DNA from: Castellaniella sp034674885
Lineage (GTDB): Bacteria; Pseudomonadota; Gammaproteobacteria; Burkholderiales; Burkholderiaceae_B
DNA: 64,000 nt
Direction of reading: 5' to 3'
Assembly: GCF_034674885.1 (NCBI RefSeq)
Contig: NZ_JAUCDS010000016.1
Span: 9,187-73,186 of the forward strand
How positions within the stretch are numbered: position 1 is the first letter of the stretch; every line of letters begins with the position of its first letter. A model generated the notes under the pieces. The model was not told the origin of the DNA. It did no database searches and saw only the letters and a list, made by a program, of their open reading frames with translations. Positions 10,011 through 20,139 of the stretch are shown here, one piece after another. Made by a program: the position numbers and the translations under genes.

Positions 10011-10799
10011 TTATTGAGCGGGGAACTGGATCAGGCCTTCGGCGAAGTATTTTTTCGCGAAACCCTGGATGGTGCCATCGGCCAGCATGGCCTTCAGGAC
10101 CTTGTCCACGTCGGTCTTCAGTTTGTTGCCTTTGCGCAGACCCATGGCGATGGGGTCGTTCAGGATGGGATCGTCCAGCGTCATCTGGGCCAGTTCGTAG
10201 TCCGCGCCTTCGGGTTTGCTCAGGAAACCTTCAACCGCGCTCTGGGCTTCCTGGAAGGTGGCATCCAGGCGCCCGGCGGTCACGTCTACGTAGGCGTTGG
10301 TGTAGCTGGGGTAGGACACCACGGTCACGCCTTTGGGCGCCCAGTATTTACGGGCGTAGGTTTCCATGGTGGTGCCTTGCTGCACGCCCACGCGCTTGCC
10401 CTTCAGGGATTCGGCGGTGGGTTCGAGGCCGCTGCCTTTTTTGACCATGAGCTTGACCGGCACGATGTACATCGGCGTGGAGAAGTCGATGACTTTCTTG
10501 CGAGCCTCGGTGGCGGTCATGGTGGAGTTGGCCAGGTCGAATTTGCGGGCCTGCAGGCCTGGGATCAAGCCGTCGAAGGACTGATCGATCCAGACGCATT
10601 TGCGCTGCAGCCGTTTGCACAGTTCGTTGCCGATGTCGATGTCGAAGCCTTCGAGCTGACCGTTCGGATTGCGGTATTCAAACGGGGGGTAGCCGGCTTC
10701 GGTGGCGATCTTGAGTTCCTGGGCATCGGCGGCGGAACTGGCCGCGGGGATCAGCCCGGCTGCGATCAGCAGCGCGGCGCCAAGCAAAGTCGTTTTCAT
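10011..10799 (-). CDS. Periplasmic polar amino acid binding protein (HisJ/ArgT type)
   Basis: 262 residues. Signal peptide about 1-23 (LLGAALLIAAGLIPAASSA), then a type II SBP_bac_3 fold: ELKIATEAGYPPFEYRNPNG, GFDIDIGNELCKRL, and ANSTMTATEARKKVIDFSTP around the ligand site. It presents the amino acid to the permeases encoded downstream. The R at the position after TATEA and an acidic residue in the N-terminal lobe fit lysine/arginine/ornithine or histidine binding. AGGAG precedes the ATG by 9 bases. First gene of the importer operon, with 111 bp to the LOG gene upstream. Confidence 0.92.
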   Translation of the reverse strand: MKTTLLGAALLIAAGLIPAASSAADAQELKIATEAGYPPFEYRNPNGQLEGFDIDIGNELCKRLQRKCVWIDQSFDGLIPGLQARKFDLANSTMTATEARKKVIDFSTPMYIVPVKLMVKKGSGLEPTAESLKGKRVGVQQGTTMETYARKYWAPKGVTVVSYPSYTNAYVDVTAGRLDATFQEAQSAVEGFLSKPEGADYELAQMTLDDPILNDPIAMGLRKGNKLKTDVDKVLKAMLADGTIQGFAKKYFAEGLIQFPAQ

Positions 10800-10910
10800 C
10801 GGATGGTTCTCCTGTGGGGCCGGAATCGGGGTAGTCGCCCGGCGGTAACAAGGCGTGATGTTAACTCAGGACGCAGCGCAGCCGCATCAAGCATTACCCG
10901 TAGATACGGC

Positions 10911-11582
10911 TTATTCAGGCAGGGCAGGCTCGCGGCTGGGTTCGATCTGAACGGCGTCCTGGATCTGGCGGATGACCTCGTCCAGGTCGTCGGTGACGGT
11001 GATCAGGTCGATGTCGAAGGGGCTGACCGTGCCGTTGGGAACCAGCTGGTCGCGGATCCAGTCGATCAGGCCGGACCAGAATTCGGTGCCCACCAGGATG
11101 ATGGGTGCGGGGGGTTGTTTCAGCGTCTGCACCAGCGTGATGGCCTCGAACAGCTCGTCCAGGGTGCCAAAGCCGCCCGGCAGTACCACGTAGGCCAGGC
11201 TGTGCATGAAGAACGAGGCCTTGCGCGAATTGAAGTATTCGAAGTGCAGGCTGTCGGTCTGGTAGGAATTGTCGGTGTTCTCCCGAGGCAGGCGGATGTT
11301 CAGTCCGACGCTGCGTCCGCCGGCTTCGAAGGCGCCCCGGTTGGCGGCTTCCATCAGGCCCGGCCCGCCGCCGGCGATGACCGGCACGCCCAGTTGTGCG
11401 ATGCGAGCGCCCAGTTCCTGGCCCAGTTCGTAGAAGGGGTGGCCGCGCGGAATGCGGGCGCTGCCGAAAATGCTGACGCCCAGGCCGATTTTCTGGAAAG
11501 CCGTGGCGGCTTTGCTCATCTCTGCAATAATCGTGGGAATCTGTTGTTCCGCCGAAAGCCGTTTTGTCTTGTTGTCTGTCAT
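10911..11582 (-). CDS. LOG-family nucleotide phosphoribohydrolase-like protein
   Basis: 223 residues with the two hallmark motifs of the LOG/TIGR00730 family: GGGPGLMEAANRGAFEAGG and PGGFGTLDELFE. Characterised members release the base from cytokinin or purine nucleoside monophosphates; substrate here is unproven. The ATG at 11582 overlaps the polA ATG on the other strand by two bases (CATG). It has AAGG at suitable spacing, but that lies inside polA codons. A second ATG at 11519 (MSKAATAFQKIG) would give a 202-residue protein and leave 61 bp between the genes. Which start is used is not decided by sequence. Confidence 0.85.
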   Translation of the reverse strand: MTDNKTKRLSAEQQIPTIIAEMSKAATAFQKIGLGVSIFGSARIPRGHPFYELGQELGARIAQLGVPVIAGGGPGLMEAANRGAFEAGGRSVGLNIRLPRENTDNSYQTDSLHFEYFNSRKASFFMHSLAYVVLPGGFGTLDELFEAITLVQTLKQPPAPIILVGTEFWSGLIDWIRDQLVPNGTVSPFDIDLITVTDDLDEVIRQIQDAVQIEPSREPALPE

Positions 11583-14307
11583 GAAAAAAACCTTGTTGCT
11601 TGTCGATGGGTCCAGCTACCTGTACCGCGCTTATCATGCGATGCCTGATTTGCGTAATGCACAGGGCGAACCCACGGGGGCCTTGTACGGTGTCATCTCC
11701 ATGTTACGGAGGCTGGTGTCTGATTACAAGGACACGGCGCAGTTTGGCGCCTGCGTGTTCGATGCGCCTGGCGGGTCGTTCAGGGAACAGATGTATCCGC
11801 AATACAAGGCCAATCGGCCGTCCATGCCCGAGGACCTGCGCGCCCAGATTCCCGCCATCCATGAGGCAGCGGCGGCATTGGGCTGGACCGTGATCGCGAC
11901 ACCCGGCGTCGAGGCCGACGATGTGATCGGCACGTTGGCGGTGCAGGCGGCCAAAAGTGACTTTTATACCATCATTTCGACTGGCGACAAGGATCTGGCC
12001 CAGTTGGTGAACGATCAGGTGGAACTGATCAACACCATGTCGGGCGATCGCCAGGATCGCGAGGGCGTGATCCGCAAGTTCGGCGTGCCGCCCGAACGCA
12101 TCATCGACTATCTGATGCTGACCGGTGACACGGTGGACAATGTGCCCGGCGTGGACAAGGTCGGCCCCAAGACAGCCGCGAAATGGCTGAATGAATACGG
12201 CAGCATCGAGGCCCTGGTGGCGCAGGCCGGACAGATCAAGGGTGTTGCGGGGGCCAATCTGCGCCAGGCGGTCGATCATTTTCCGCTGACCCGCGACTTG
12301 CTGACGATCAAGCTGGATTGCGATCTGCCGCCTGAATACGCGGTGGCGGCCATGCCCTTGCGGGATCCCGATCAGGCGACTCTGATCCGCCTGTACGAAC
12401 GATACGGGTTCCGGTCCTGGCTGCGCGAGGCAACCGGCGACCCCGATCGGTTGCCCCAGCAGGACGCCCGCGTGGCGCAGCCCCAGGCCGTGCCGTCGGC
12501 GCCTGATCAACTGCGTTACGAGACCATTCTGGACCAGGACCATTTCGCACAGTGGCTGGAACGACTGCGCGCGGCGCCCCTGGTCGCACTGGATACTGAA
12601 ACCACCAGCCTGGACCCCATGGCGGCCCGCCTGGTTGGCCTGTCGATGGCGGTCGAGCCGGGCCATGCGGCCTACATCCCGGTCGGTCATCGCGCGCCCG
12701 GCACGCCCGACCAACTGGATCGCGCCTGGGTGCTGGACCAGTTGCGACCCTGGATCGAGGATCCTGCCGCCCCCAAATTGCTGCATCACGCCAAATACGA
12801 CGCCCACGTGTTCGCCAACGAAGGCCTTGCCCTGCGCGGCGTGCGCCACGACACGATGCTGCAGGCCTATGTGCTGCAGTCGCATCGACGTGTCAATCTG
12901 CAGGATCTGTGCATCCAGTGGCTGGGGGTCACGGGGACTACCTACGAGGACCTGTGCGGCAAGGGCGCCCGCCAGATCGGCTTTGACGAGGTCGACCTGG
13001 AACGCGCCGCGCACTATGCCGCCGAGGATGCCGATTTCACTTTGCGCCTGCACCAGGTGCTGCTGCCGCAGGTGCAGGCGCACCCTGGCCTGCTGAGCAC
13101 CTACGAACTGGAAATCCGTACCTCGGACGTCCTGGTTCGCATCGAGAGCAACGGTGTGGCCATCGACGCCGATGTGCTGGCCCGGCAAAGCCACGAACTG
13201 GGGCAGCAGATGATCGACCTGGAGGCCCAGGCGCATACCCTGGCGGGCCAGCCCTTCAATCTGAATTCGCCCAAGCAGCTCGGCGAGATCCTGTTCACCC
13301 AGATGCAGCTGCCCGTGCTGCGCAAGACCGCTGGCGGGGCGCCGTCCACCGACGAAGACGTCCTGACTCGTCTGGCAGCCGACTATCCCTTGCCCCGCCT
13401 GCTGCTGGATTACCGGGGCATCGCGAAACTGAAATCCACCTATACCGACAAACTGCCGCGCATGATCGATGCGCGCACGGGCCGGGTGCACACGCGGTAC
13501 GCCCAGGCAGCAGTCATCACCGGGCGTCTGGCCTCATCGGATCCCAATCTGCAGAATATTCCGGTGCGCACGGCCGAGGGTCGGCGGGTGCGTTCGGCCT
13601 TTGTGTCCAGCCTGGGCAGTATTGTCTCGGCCGACTATTCCCAGATCGAATTGCGGGTCATGGCGCATGTGTCGGGAGACGCCAATCTGCGCCGTGCCTT
13701 TGCCGAAGGCCAGGACATCCACCGCGCCACGGCTGCCGAGGTCTTCGGCGTAGCCCCCGACCAGGTCGATGCCGAGCACCGACGGGCCGCCAAGGCCATC
13801 AATTTCGGCCTGATCTACGGTATGGGTGAATTCGGCCTGGCGTCCAATCTGGGCATCACCCGCGCGGCGGCCAAATCCTATATCGATCGGTACTTCATGC
13901 GGTATCCGGGCGTGGCGGAATACATGGACCGCATTCGCCGTCAGGCGCGGGAACAGGGCTATGTCGAAACCGTCTTTGGCCGGCGCCTGTATTTTCCCGA
14001 TCTGGCTGGCGCCAAGGGGCCCCGCGCAGCCGCAGCCGAACGCGCCGCCATCAACGCCCCGATGCAGGGGACGGCAGCCGATCTGATCAAGATGGCCATG
14101 GTTGCCGTGCAGGACTGGATGTCTGCGGACGGGCTGCGCAGCCTGATGGTCATGCAGGTGCATGACGAACTGGTGTTCGATGCGGCACCCGACGAAGTCG
14201 ACGTGCTGCGCCAGCGGGTGCCTGAGTTGATGGCGGGGGTGGCCGAATTGGCGGTGCCGCTGGTGGCCGAAGTCGGGGTTGGGCGTGACTGGGGCGAGGC
14301 CCACTGA
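11581..14307 (+). CDS. polA: DNA polymerase I
   Basis: 908 residues with all three activities intact. The 5'-3' exonuclease (1 to about 290) starts MKKTLLLVDGSSYLYRAYHA. The 3'-5' proofreading domain (about 315-510) retains LVALDTETTSLDP, HHAKYDAHVF and YAAEDADFTLRL. The polymerase domain has motif A SADYSQIELRVMAHVSGD, motif B RRAAKAINFGLIYGMGEFGL and motif C MQVHDELVFD. It fills gaps in repair and replaces Okazaki primers. The start matches the family N-terminus; no good Shine-Dalgarno is visible, and the start codon is shared in part with the divergent LOG gene, so its promoter must lie within that gene if the LOG start is at 11582. Confidence 0.97.
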   Translation: MKKTLLLVDGSSYLYRAYHAMPDLRNAQGEPTGALYGVISMLRRLVSDYKDTAQFGACVFDAPGGSFREQMYPQYKANRPSMPEDLRAQIPAIHEAAAALGWTVIATPGVEADDVIGTLAVQAAKSDFYTIISTGDKDLAQLVNDQVELINTMSGDRQDREGVIRKFGVPPERIIDYLMLTGDTVDNVPGVDKVGPKTAAKWLNEYGSIEALVAQAGQIKGVAGANLRQAVDHFPLTRDLLTIKLDCDLPPEYAVAAMPLRDPDQATLIRLYERYGFRSWLREATGDPDRLPQQDARVAQPQAVPSAPDQLRYETILDQDHFAQWLERLRAAPLVALDTETTSLDPMAARLVGLSMAVEPGHAAYIPVGHRAPGTPDQLDRAWVLDQLRPWIEDPAAPKLLHHAKYDAHVFANEGLALRGVRHDTMLQAYVLQSHRRVNLQDLCIQWLGVTGTTYEDLCGKGARQIGFDEVDLERAAHYAAEDADFTLRLHQVLLPQVQAHPGLLSTYELEIRTSDVLVRIESNGVAIDADVLARQSHELGQQMIDLEAQAHTLAGQPFNLNSPKQLGEILFTQMQLPVLRKTAGGAPSTDEDVLTRLAADYPLPRLLLDYRGIAKLKSTYTDKLPRMIDARTGRVHTRYAQAAVITGRLASSDPNLQNIPVRTAEGRRVRSAFVSSLGSIVSADYSQIELRVMAHVSGDANLRRAFAEGQDIHRATAAEVFGVAPDQVDAEHRRAAKAINFGLIYGMGEFGLASNLGITRAAAKSYIDRYFMRYPGVAEYMDRIRRQAREQGYVETVFGRRLYFPDLAGAKGPRAAAAERAAINAPMQGTAADLIKMAMVAVQDWMSADGLRSLMVMQVHDELVFDAAPDEVDVLRQRVPELMAGVAELAVPLVAEVGVGRDWGEAH

Positions 14308-14318
14308 TTGCGTTTCGT

Positions 14319-14337
14319 GCCCGGCGCGAGGCCGGGC
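14319..14337. terminator. Hairpin between convergent polA and Na/Pi cotransporter genes
   Basis: Stem GCCCGGC/GCCGGGC with a 5-base loop in the 33 bp between the two stop codons. There is no real T-run on either side, so terminator activity is uncertain. Confidence 0.4.
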
Positions 14338-14340
14338 GGT

Positions 14341-15999
14341 TCAGTCTGCCTCGCGCAGCCGGTTGGGCCGCAGTTCGCCATGGCGGGCCAGGATCGGGTA
14401 GGCGGCAGCGTTGACCAGGTAGGCATTGACGCCGCCCGCGTCGCGCAGGATCTCCAGATAAAAGGCGCCGACCTCGGCGACGTCGATCCGGCCGGTCTTG
14501 ATACGGTCCAGGTGACGGTCGGCGGCCTTGGTTTCCAGCGTGCGAAAATATTCCTTTTCGAATGCCAGGGTGCGAGCCACCTGGCGGTCGCCGGACACGA
14601 ACAGGGACGCGGCCTGGCGCAGGTTGTTTTGCAGGCGCTCCAGTGTGTCGGCGAGTTCGGCCTGCTGTTCGGCGCTCAGCGCCCAGTGTTTTTTGTGCAG
14701 GCGGCTGGCATGGCCCAGCAGCCCCATGCCTGAGACGCTGGCCGCATGGGCCATGTTCATCGAAAAGGTCAGGATGGCCTTCAGATACTGTTCATCCTCG
14801 GGGCTGAGGCTTTCCTGGTCCAGGGTCGCCAGGTAGGTGGTGACCGACTGATCCAGTTCGCCGATGACCCCGTTCAGGTAGCGGGCGCGGCCGGTGGCGG
14901 GGTTGTCGTCCCGCAGCAGGGCGCGTTGGGTCAGCTGCAGGGATTCGCGCAGCAGGTCCGTCAGGCGCAGGGCTTCGCGGGCCGCCTGGCCCAGGGCCAC
15001 GGCGGGGACTTCGCGGGCGGACTCGTCCAGGTAGCGGGGGCGGGCCGGGTCGTCGGGGTTGCTGCGTTGCGGCATCAGGCGCTGCAGCAGCCGGGCGTAG
15101 GGCCGCAGCATCGGCATGAAGCAGGCGGCCACGACCAGGTTGAAGATCAGATGGAAATTGGCGACCCCGTGGGCCGGATCCCCGCCCAGGGCCTGCATGA
15201 TGTCGGGCGCCCAGGGCAGCAGGGCCATGCCCAGCAGGCAGCCGATGACCCGGGTGCCCAGGTTGCCCACTGGCAGGCGGCGGGACGCCGGATTGTCGTC
15301 ATGGCCGCCTTCCAGAACCGGGTTGATGGCGGTGCCCAGATTGGCTCCCAGCACCAGGGTGTAGGCCAGCGCGGGGTCGGCCAGGCCGTGATGCGCCAGC
15401 GACATGATCAGCACCACGACCGCCACGCTGGAATGGGATGCCCAGGTCAGCGCGGTGCTGGCCAGCAGCGCCAGCAGCGGTGCCTCGCCCAGAGCGTCGA
15501 GCGCCGTGCCCAGCATGGGCGCGCTTTTCAGCGGCTCGAACATCGTCACGAGTTCCTGCAGGGCCAGCAGCAGCAGGCCCAGGCCGACGAAGGCGCGCCC
15601 CAGGTCGCGGGCGCGCCCGGGAGCGTAGTGTCGGAACATCCAGACGCCGATCAGGATCAGCCCCGGCGCCAGCATGGTCGGATTGAAGGACAAGGCTTGC
15701 ACGATCAGGGTCGTGCCGACGTTGGCGCCCAGCATGGCGGCCAGGCCTGGCACCAGGGAAACCAGCCCGTCCATCGCAAAACCGGCGATCATCAGCCCGG
15801 TGGCGGTGCTGCTCTGGATGGCGGCCGTGACCAGCAGGCCGGTGCCGAAGGCGCGAGGCAGGGACCCCATGGCCCGTCCCATCCACAGCCCGAGGCTCTT
15901 GCCGAAGGCCCGCTGTACTCCGGTTTGCACCATGTGGACGCCCCACAGCAGCAGGGCGATGAATCCACTGAAGGCGACGATGACCTGGAGTTCTCGCAT
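14341..15999 (-). CDS. Na/Pi cotransporter family protein with PhoU-like C-terminal domain
   Basis: 552 residues. The N-terminal 310 residues are two repeats of NptA-type membrane helices with the signature glutamine-serine motif (AIQSSTATGLM) and a second, variant copy (ASHSSVAVVVLIM); GANVGTTL and GANLGTAINP mark the two halves. The C-terminal 200 residues are helical and resemble PhoU. The protein would move phosphate with sodium across the inner membrane. It is followed after 13 bp upstream in transcription order by htpX, the likely promoter-proximal gene. Confidence 0.88.
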   Translation of the reverse strand: MRELQVIVAFSGFIALLLWGVHMVQTGVQRAFGKSLGLWMGRAMGSLPRAFGTGLLVTAAIQSSTATGLMIAGFAMDGLVSLVPGLAAMLGANVGTTLIVQALSFNPTMLAPGLILIGVWMFRHYAPGRARDLGRAFVGLGLLLLALQELVTMFEPLKSAPMLGTALDALGEAPLLALLASTALTWASHSSVAVVVLIMSLAHHGLADPALAYTLVLGANLGTAINPVLEGGHDDNPASRRLPVGNLGTRVIGCLLGMALLPWAPDIMQALGGDPAHGVANFHLIFNLVVAACFMPMLRPYARLLQRLMPQRSNPDDPARPRYLDESAREVPAVALGQAAREALRLTDLLRESLQLTQRALLRDDNPATGRARYLNGVIGELDQSVTTYLATLDQESLSPEDEQYLKAILTFSMNMAHAASVSGMGLLGHASRLHKKHWALSAEQQAELADTLERLQNNLRQAASLFVSGDRQVARTLAFEKEYFRTLETKAADRHLDRIKTGRIDVAEVGAFYLEILRDAGGVNAYLVNAAAYPILARHGELRPNRLREAD

Positions 16000-16012
16000 G
16001 GCGGGCCCTGGC

Positions 16013-16888
16013 TCAGGTCTGTTGGCGGCGCAGGGCCTCGATGCGCTGTTCGATGGGCGGGTGCGAGGCGAACAGGGCGCCCAGGGCGCCGCCGGTGATG
16101 CCCGCAGCCTGGAAGGACTTTGGCAGTTCGCCGGCTTCGACGCCGCCCAGGCGCGCCAGGGCGTGGATCATGGGTTCGCGGGAACCCAGCAGGTGGGCAG
16201 AGCCTGCGTCCGCCCGGTATTCGCGCTGGCGGGAAAACCATGCCACGATGATCGAGGCGATCACGCCGAACAGGATTTCGCAGATGAGCACGCTGGCGTA
16301 GTAGCCCATGCCCACGCCGCGTTCGTTCTTCAGGATGGCGCGATCGATGAAATAGCCCACCAGGCGCGAGAGGAAGATGACGAAGGTGTTGACCACGCCC
16401 TGGATCAGGGTCAGCGTGATCATGTCGCCGTTGGCGACGTGGGCGACCTCGTGCCCCAGAACGGCGGTGACTTCTTCTTCGGTCATCGACGACAGCAGGC
16501 CGGTGGACACTGCTACCAGGGATTCATTGCGAAAGGCGCCCGTGGCGAAGGCATTGGGCGCGCCTTCGTAGATGGCGACTTCGGGGCGGCCGATGCCGGC
16601 GCGGTCGGCCAGCTGGTGCACGGTGTCCACCAGCCAGGCCTCGCGCTGATTGCGCGGTGCCTGGGGATCGATGACGTGGGCGCCCGTGCTGGTCTTGGCC
16701 ATCCATTTGCTCATCAGCAGCGAAATGAAGGACCCGCCAAAACCGATGACGGCCGCAAAGACCAGCAGCTGGGTCGGGTTGATGCCGTTGGCCGTCAGAT
16801 AACGGCCAACACCCAGCAGGTTCATGGTGATGCTGAGCACCAGCATGACGGCCATATTGGTGGCGAGAAACAGGATGATGCGCTTCAT
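16013..16888 (-). CDS. htpX: Membrane metalloprotease HtpX
   Basis: 291 residues. Inner-membrane M48 zinc protease that cleaves misfolded membrane proteins. Two N-terminal membrane segments (ILFLATNMAVMLVLSI; LLVFAAVIGFGGSFISLLM), zinc motif VLGHEVAHVANGD, two further helices, and a third ligand in the REYRADAGSAHLLG region. ATG 16888 is taken from the typical MKRIILFLATN N-terminus; a long open extension upstream covers the divergent permease gene. It shares an 87-bp region with that gene. Confidence 0.95.
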   Translation of the reverse strand: MKRIILFLATNMAVMLVLSITMNLLGVGRYLTANGINPTQLLVFAAVIGFGGSFISLLMSKWMAKTSTGAHVIDPQAPRNQREAWLVDTVHQLADRAGIGRPEVAIYEGAPNAFATGAFRNESLVAVSTGLLSSMTEEEVTAVLGHEVAHVANGDMITLTLIQGVVNTFVIFLSRLVGYFIDRAILKNERGVGMGYYASVLICEILFGVIASIIVAWFSRQREYRADAGSAHLLGSREPMIHALARLGGVEAGELPKSFQAAGITGGALGALFASHPPIEQRIEALRRQQT

Positions 16889-16975
16889 GTGAGGGACGGC
16901 TCCGCGAGTCGGTTTTGATGTGCCCAAAGTGTATAGTATCGGCTTTGCGAACTGTATCCCGTTGTGGTGACAAAC
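16889..16975. promoter_or_regulatory. Divergent promoter region htpX / DMT permease
   Basis: 87 bp, mostly GC-rich, with an AT-rich core GTGTATAGTATCGG that could supply -10 elements in both directions. I cannot fit a clean -35 for either side, nor a heat-shock (sigma-32) box. Confidence 0.35.
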
Positions 16976-17877
16976 ATGCAGTCCTTGTGGATGCTGCTGG
17001 CCTGTGCGATGTTCGCCATGATGGGGGCCTTCGTCAAGGTCGCCGCCGACCTGGGCGCCACTTTGCCCGAAATCGTGCTCTTCCGGGGCATTCCATCGGT
17101 CCTGCTGCTGTTTTTCTGGGCTCGGTCCACGCGCCGCACCATCCGCCCCTCCAGCTGGCGTCTGCACATCTGGCGCAATATCAGCGGGATCGCCTCGATG
17201 TGGCTGGGGTTCTTCGCCTTGTCGCAACTGGCCCTGCCGACTGCCATCAGCCTGAATTACACTGCACCGCTGTTCATTGCCGGCTGGCTGATGTTCTTCG
17301 GCGGTGCCCAGCGCGATCCCGTTCGCGTGCTGGCGGTGCTGGCCGGTTTTCTGGGTGTGCTGGGCATTCTGCGGCCCAGCGTCGAACACGATCAATGGAT
17401 GGCTGCCCTGATGGGTCTGGGGGCAGGGGGGCTGGCCGCCATCGCCATGATGCAGATCCGTCAGCTGGGACAGATCGGCGAACCTGAATGGCGCACCGTG
17501 CTGCTGTTTTCCATCGGTGTGTGCATCAGCGGCGTGGTCGGCATCGGTGTGCAGGGCTGGCGCACGTCCGACCCCCTGGCATTGCTGGCCCTGACCGGAC
17601 TGGGCCTGGCCGGCCTGGTGGGGCAGCTCACCATGACGCGCGCATTCGGCTTGGGGTCTACCCTGTTGACGGCCGCCCTTCAGTACACCACCATCATCTT
17701 TGCCGCGCTGATCGGCATCCTGTTCTGGGGTGATCGACCGGCTCCGCTGGCCTGGGCAGGCATGGCGCTGATCATCGGTTCGGGCTTGTTGTCGGTATGG
17801 CGTACGCATATGGAATCCCGCACCCTGCGCAGCCGACCGCTCGCAGGGGCACAGCAGACCAAGGAGGTAAACCCATC

Positions 17878-17881
<4 letters not shown>
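16976..17881 (+). CDS. EamA-type drug/metabolite (DMT) family permease
   Basis: 301 residues, about ten hydrophobic helices in two EamA repeats. An Arg/Lys patch after helix 2 (RRTIRPSSWRLHIWR) and SLNYTAPLFIAGW are typical of this family, which exports small metabolites or amino acids; the substrate is unknown. The ATG at 16976 has GGTGA five bases upstream; an in-frame GTG at 16964 is possible. The stop overlaps the sulfurtransferase start by 4 bp. Confidence 0.85.
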
Positions 17882-18747
<866 letters not shown>

Positions 18748-18768
18748 TGCCCGATCTTGTATCACCCG

Positions 18769-18797
18769 GGCCCCGGCGGCAACGCGCGGGGCCTTTG
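18769..18797 (+). terminator. Terminator after the sulfurtransferase gene
   Basis: Stem GGCCCCG/CGGGGCC around an 11-base loop followed by a TTTGTCTT tract, between converging genes. Confidence 0.65.
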
Positions 18798-18808
18798 TCT
18801 TCGGGATG

Positions 18809-19939
18809 TCAGGCCATCAGGCGCCGGTACCAGGCGTGGAAATGCGCCATCCCGTCTTCCAGCGGGCTCTGGTAGGGGCCGCATTCGCTGGTGCCGCGCT
18901 GCATCAGAGCGCGGCGTCCAGCATCCATGCGTTCGCCGATTTCATCGTCTTCCACGGCAGTTTCCATGTAGGCGGCTCGCTGTGCCTCGATGAATTCGCG
19001 CTCGAAGGCGACGATTTCCTCGGGGTAGTAGAACTCGATGACGTTGACGGTTTCCTGGGGACTGACCGGGTGCAGGGTCGAGAGCACCAGCACGTGCGGG
19101 TAGAGTTCGATCATGTGGGTGGGGAAATACGTCACCCAGATCGCTCCGAAATCCGGCGTCGACCCGGACCGGTACTGCAGCAGGCGGTCGTGCCATTGGC
19201 GGTAGACGTCCGTGCCCGGCTGCCCCAGCGCCTGGTGTACGCCGACCTTCTGCATGCTGTGGAAGTCGCCGAACTCCCAGTTCAGGTCGTCGCAGGTCAC
19301 GAACTGCCCCAATCCCGGATGGAAGGGGCCGACGTGGTAGTCCTCCAGATAGACTTCGATGAAGGTTTTCCAGTTGTAGCGGCAGGTGTGGATTTCGACG
19401 TGATCCAGCTGGTAGTCGCTGAAGGCGAATTCCGGGCGGGCGAACAGGCCGTCCAGGTCTTGTGCGGGGTGGCGTTCGCCCTCGAAGAGCAGGCCGTGGT
19501 AGCGATGCAGCGGGAAATCGGCCAATCGGGCATCCGGCTGTTCCGGGAACAGGGGCGCGTCCAGCAGCTTGCCCTGGGTGTCGTAGCTCCAGTGGTGCAC
19601 CGGACACAGGATGCGCCCGCCCGTCTGGCACAGGTTTCCGGATGCGCAGGCCGCGTTGCGGCCGTCCTGGCTGCCCAGCATCAGCGCCTGGCGGTGGCGG
19701 CATACGTTGGACAGCAGGCGCACTTCGTGGCGGTCGCGCAGCAGCACGCGCCCGCCGCCTTCGTGGGTCAGGGTGCGCCAGTCGCCGGGTTCCGGCACCA
19801 TCTGTTCGTGGCCGACGTAGCGTGCGCTGTGGGCGAATATCTGCTGTCGTTCTCGCGCCAGGATGGCGGGATCGAAATAATGATGGACGGGCAACTGGCT
19901 GGCCAGGTCCGCGCCGGAAGGGATGGTTGGATAGCTCAT
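18809..19939 (-). CDS. Rieske-type aromatic ring-hydroxylating oxygenase, alpha subunit
   Basis: 376 residues. The Rieske [2Fe-2S] ligands are Cys80-X-His82 (NVCRHRQ) and Cys112-X2-His115 (CPVHHW). The mononuclear iron site has His202 and His207 in EDYHVGPFHPGL within the catalytic domain. Such proteins insert oxygen into aromatic acids, amines or related substrates and need a reductase; none is encoded nearby, so it probably uses a partner elsewhere. ATG 19939 has a GGGGGAA element close by, while a frame open to 20110 has no family similarity. Substrate unknown. Confidence 0.87.
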   Translation of the reverse strand: MSYPTIPSGADLASQLPVHHYFDPAILARERQQIFAHSARYVGHEQMVPEPGDWRTLTHEGGGRVLLRDRHEVRLLSNVCRHRQALMLGSQDGRNAACASGNLCQTGGRILCPVHHWSYDTQGKLLDAPLFPEQPDARLADFPLHRYHGLLFEGERHPAQDLDGLFARPEFAFSDYQLDHVEIHTCRYNWKTFIEVYLEDYHVGPFHPGLGQFVTCDDLNWEFGDFHSMQKVGVHQALGQPGTDVYRQWHDRLLQYRSGSTPDFGAIWVTYFPTHMIELYPHVLVLSTLHPVSPQETVNVIEFYYPEEIVAFEREFIEAQRAAYMETAVEDDEIGERMDAGRRALMQRGTSECGPYQSPLEDGMAHFHAWYRRLMA

Positions 19940-19962
19940 GATTCCCCCCGCCAAGAATGATG

Positions 19963-19979
19963 CCGGCCGATGAGGCCGG
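19963..19979 (-). other. Small hairpin in the 5' leader of the Rieske gene
   Basis: CCGGCC/GGCCGG with a 5-base loop, 24-40 bp before the start codon. No T-run; significance unknown. Confidence 0.3.
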
Positions 19980-20019
19980 TGCGAAGAAAATGCCCGCCGG
20001 GGACGGGACAGGGGCAAAA

Positions 20020-20025
20020 ATTGTA
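20020..20025 (-). promoter_or_regulatory. Candidate -10 box for the Rieske oxygenase gene
   Basis: TACAAT on the minus strand, about 80 bp before the start codon. The -35 region is poor, so the call rests on the -10 and position only. Confidence 0.3.
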
Positions 20026-20105
20026 CCCCAGCCGGGCAGGGCCGATTTCCGGGGCCGCTCCGCAGGGTCCGGAGCCGGCATTTTCCCCCGGCCCCGGGGT
20101 TCTCG

Positions 20106-20111
20106 TACAAT
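20106..20111 (+). promoter_or_regulatory. Candidate -10 box for the xseB-ispA-dxs-folE2 operon
   Basis: TACAAT 28 bp before the xseB start in the 200-bp divergent region shared with the Rieske gene. No clear -35 hexamer. The position fits a short leader. Confidence 0.35.
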
Positions 20112-20139
20112 CCAGTCTGGACGTCAATGATGAAACCCC

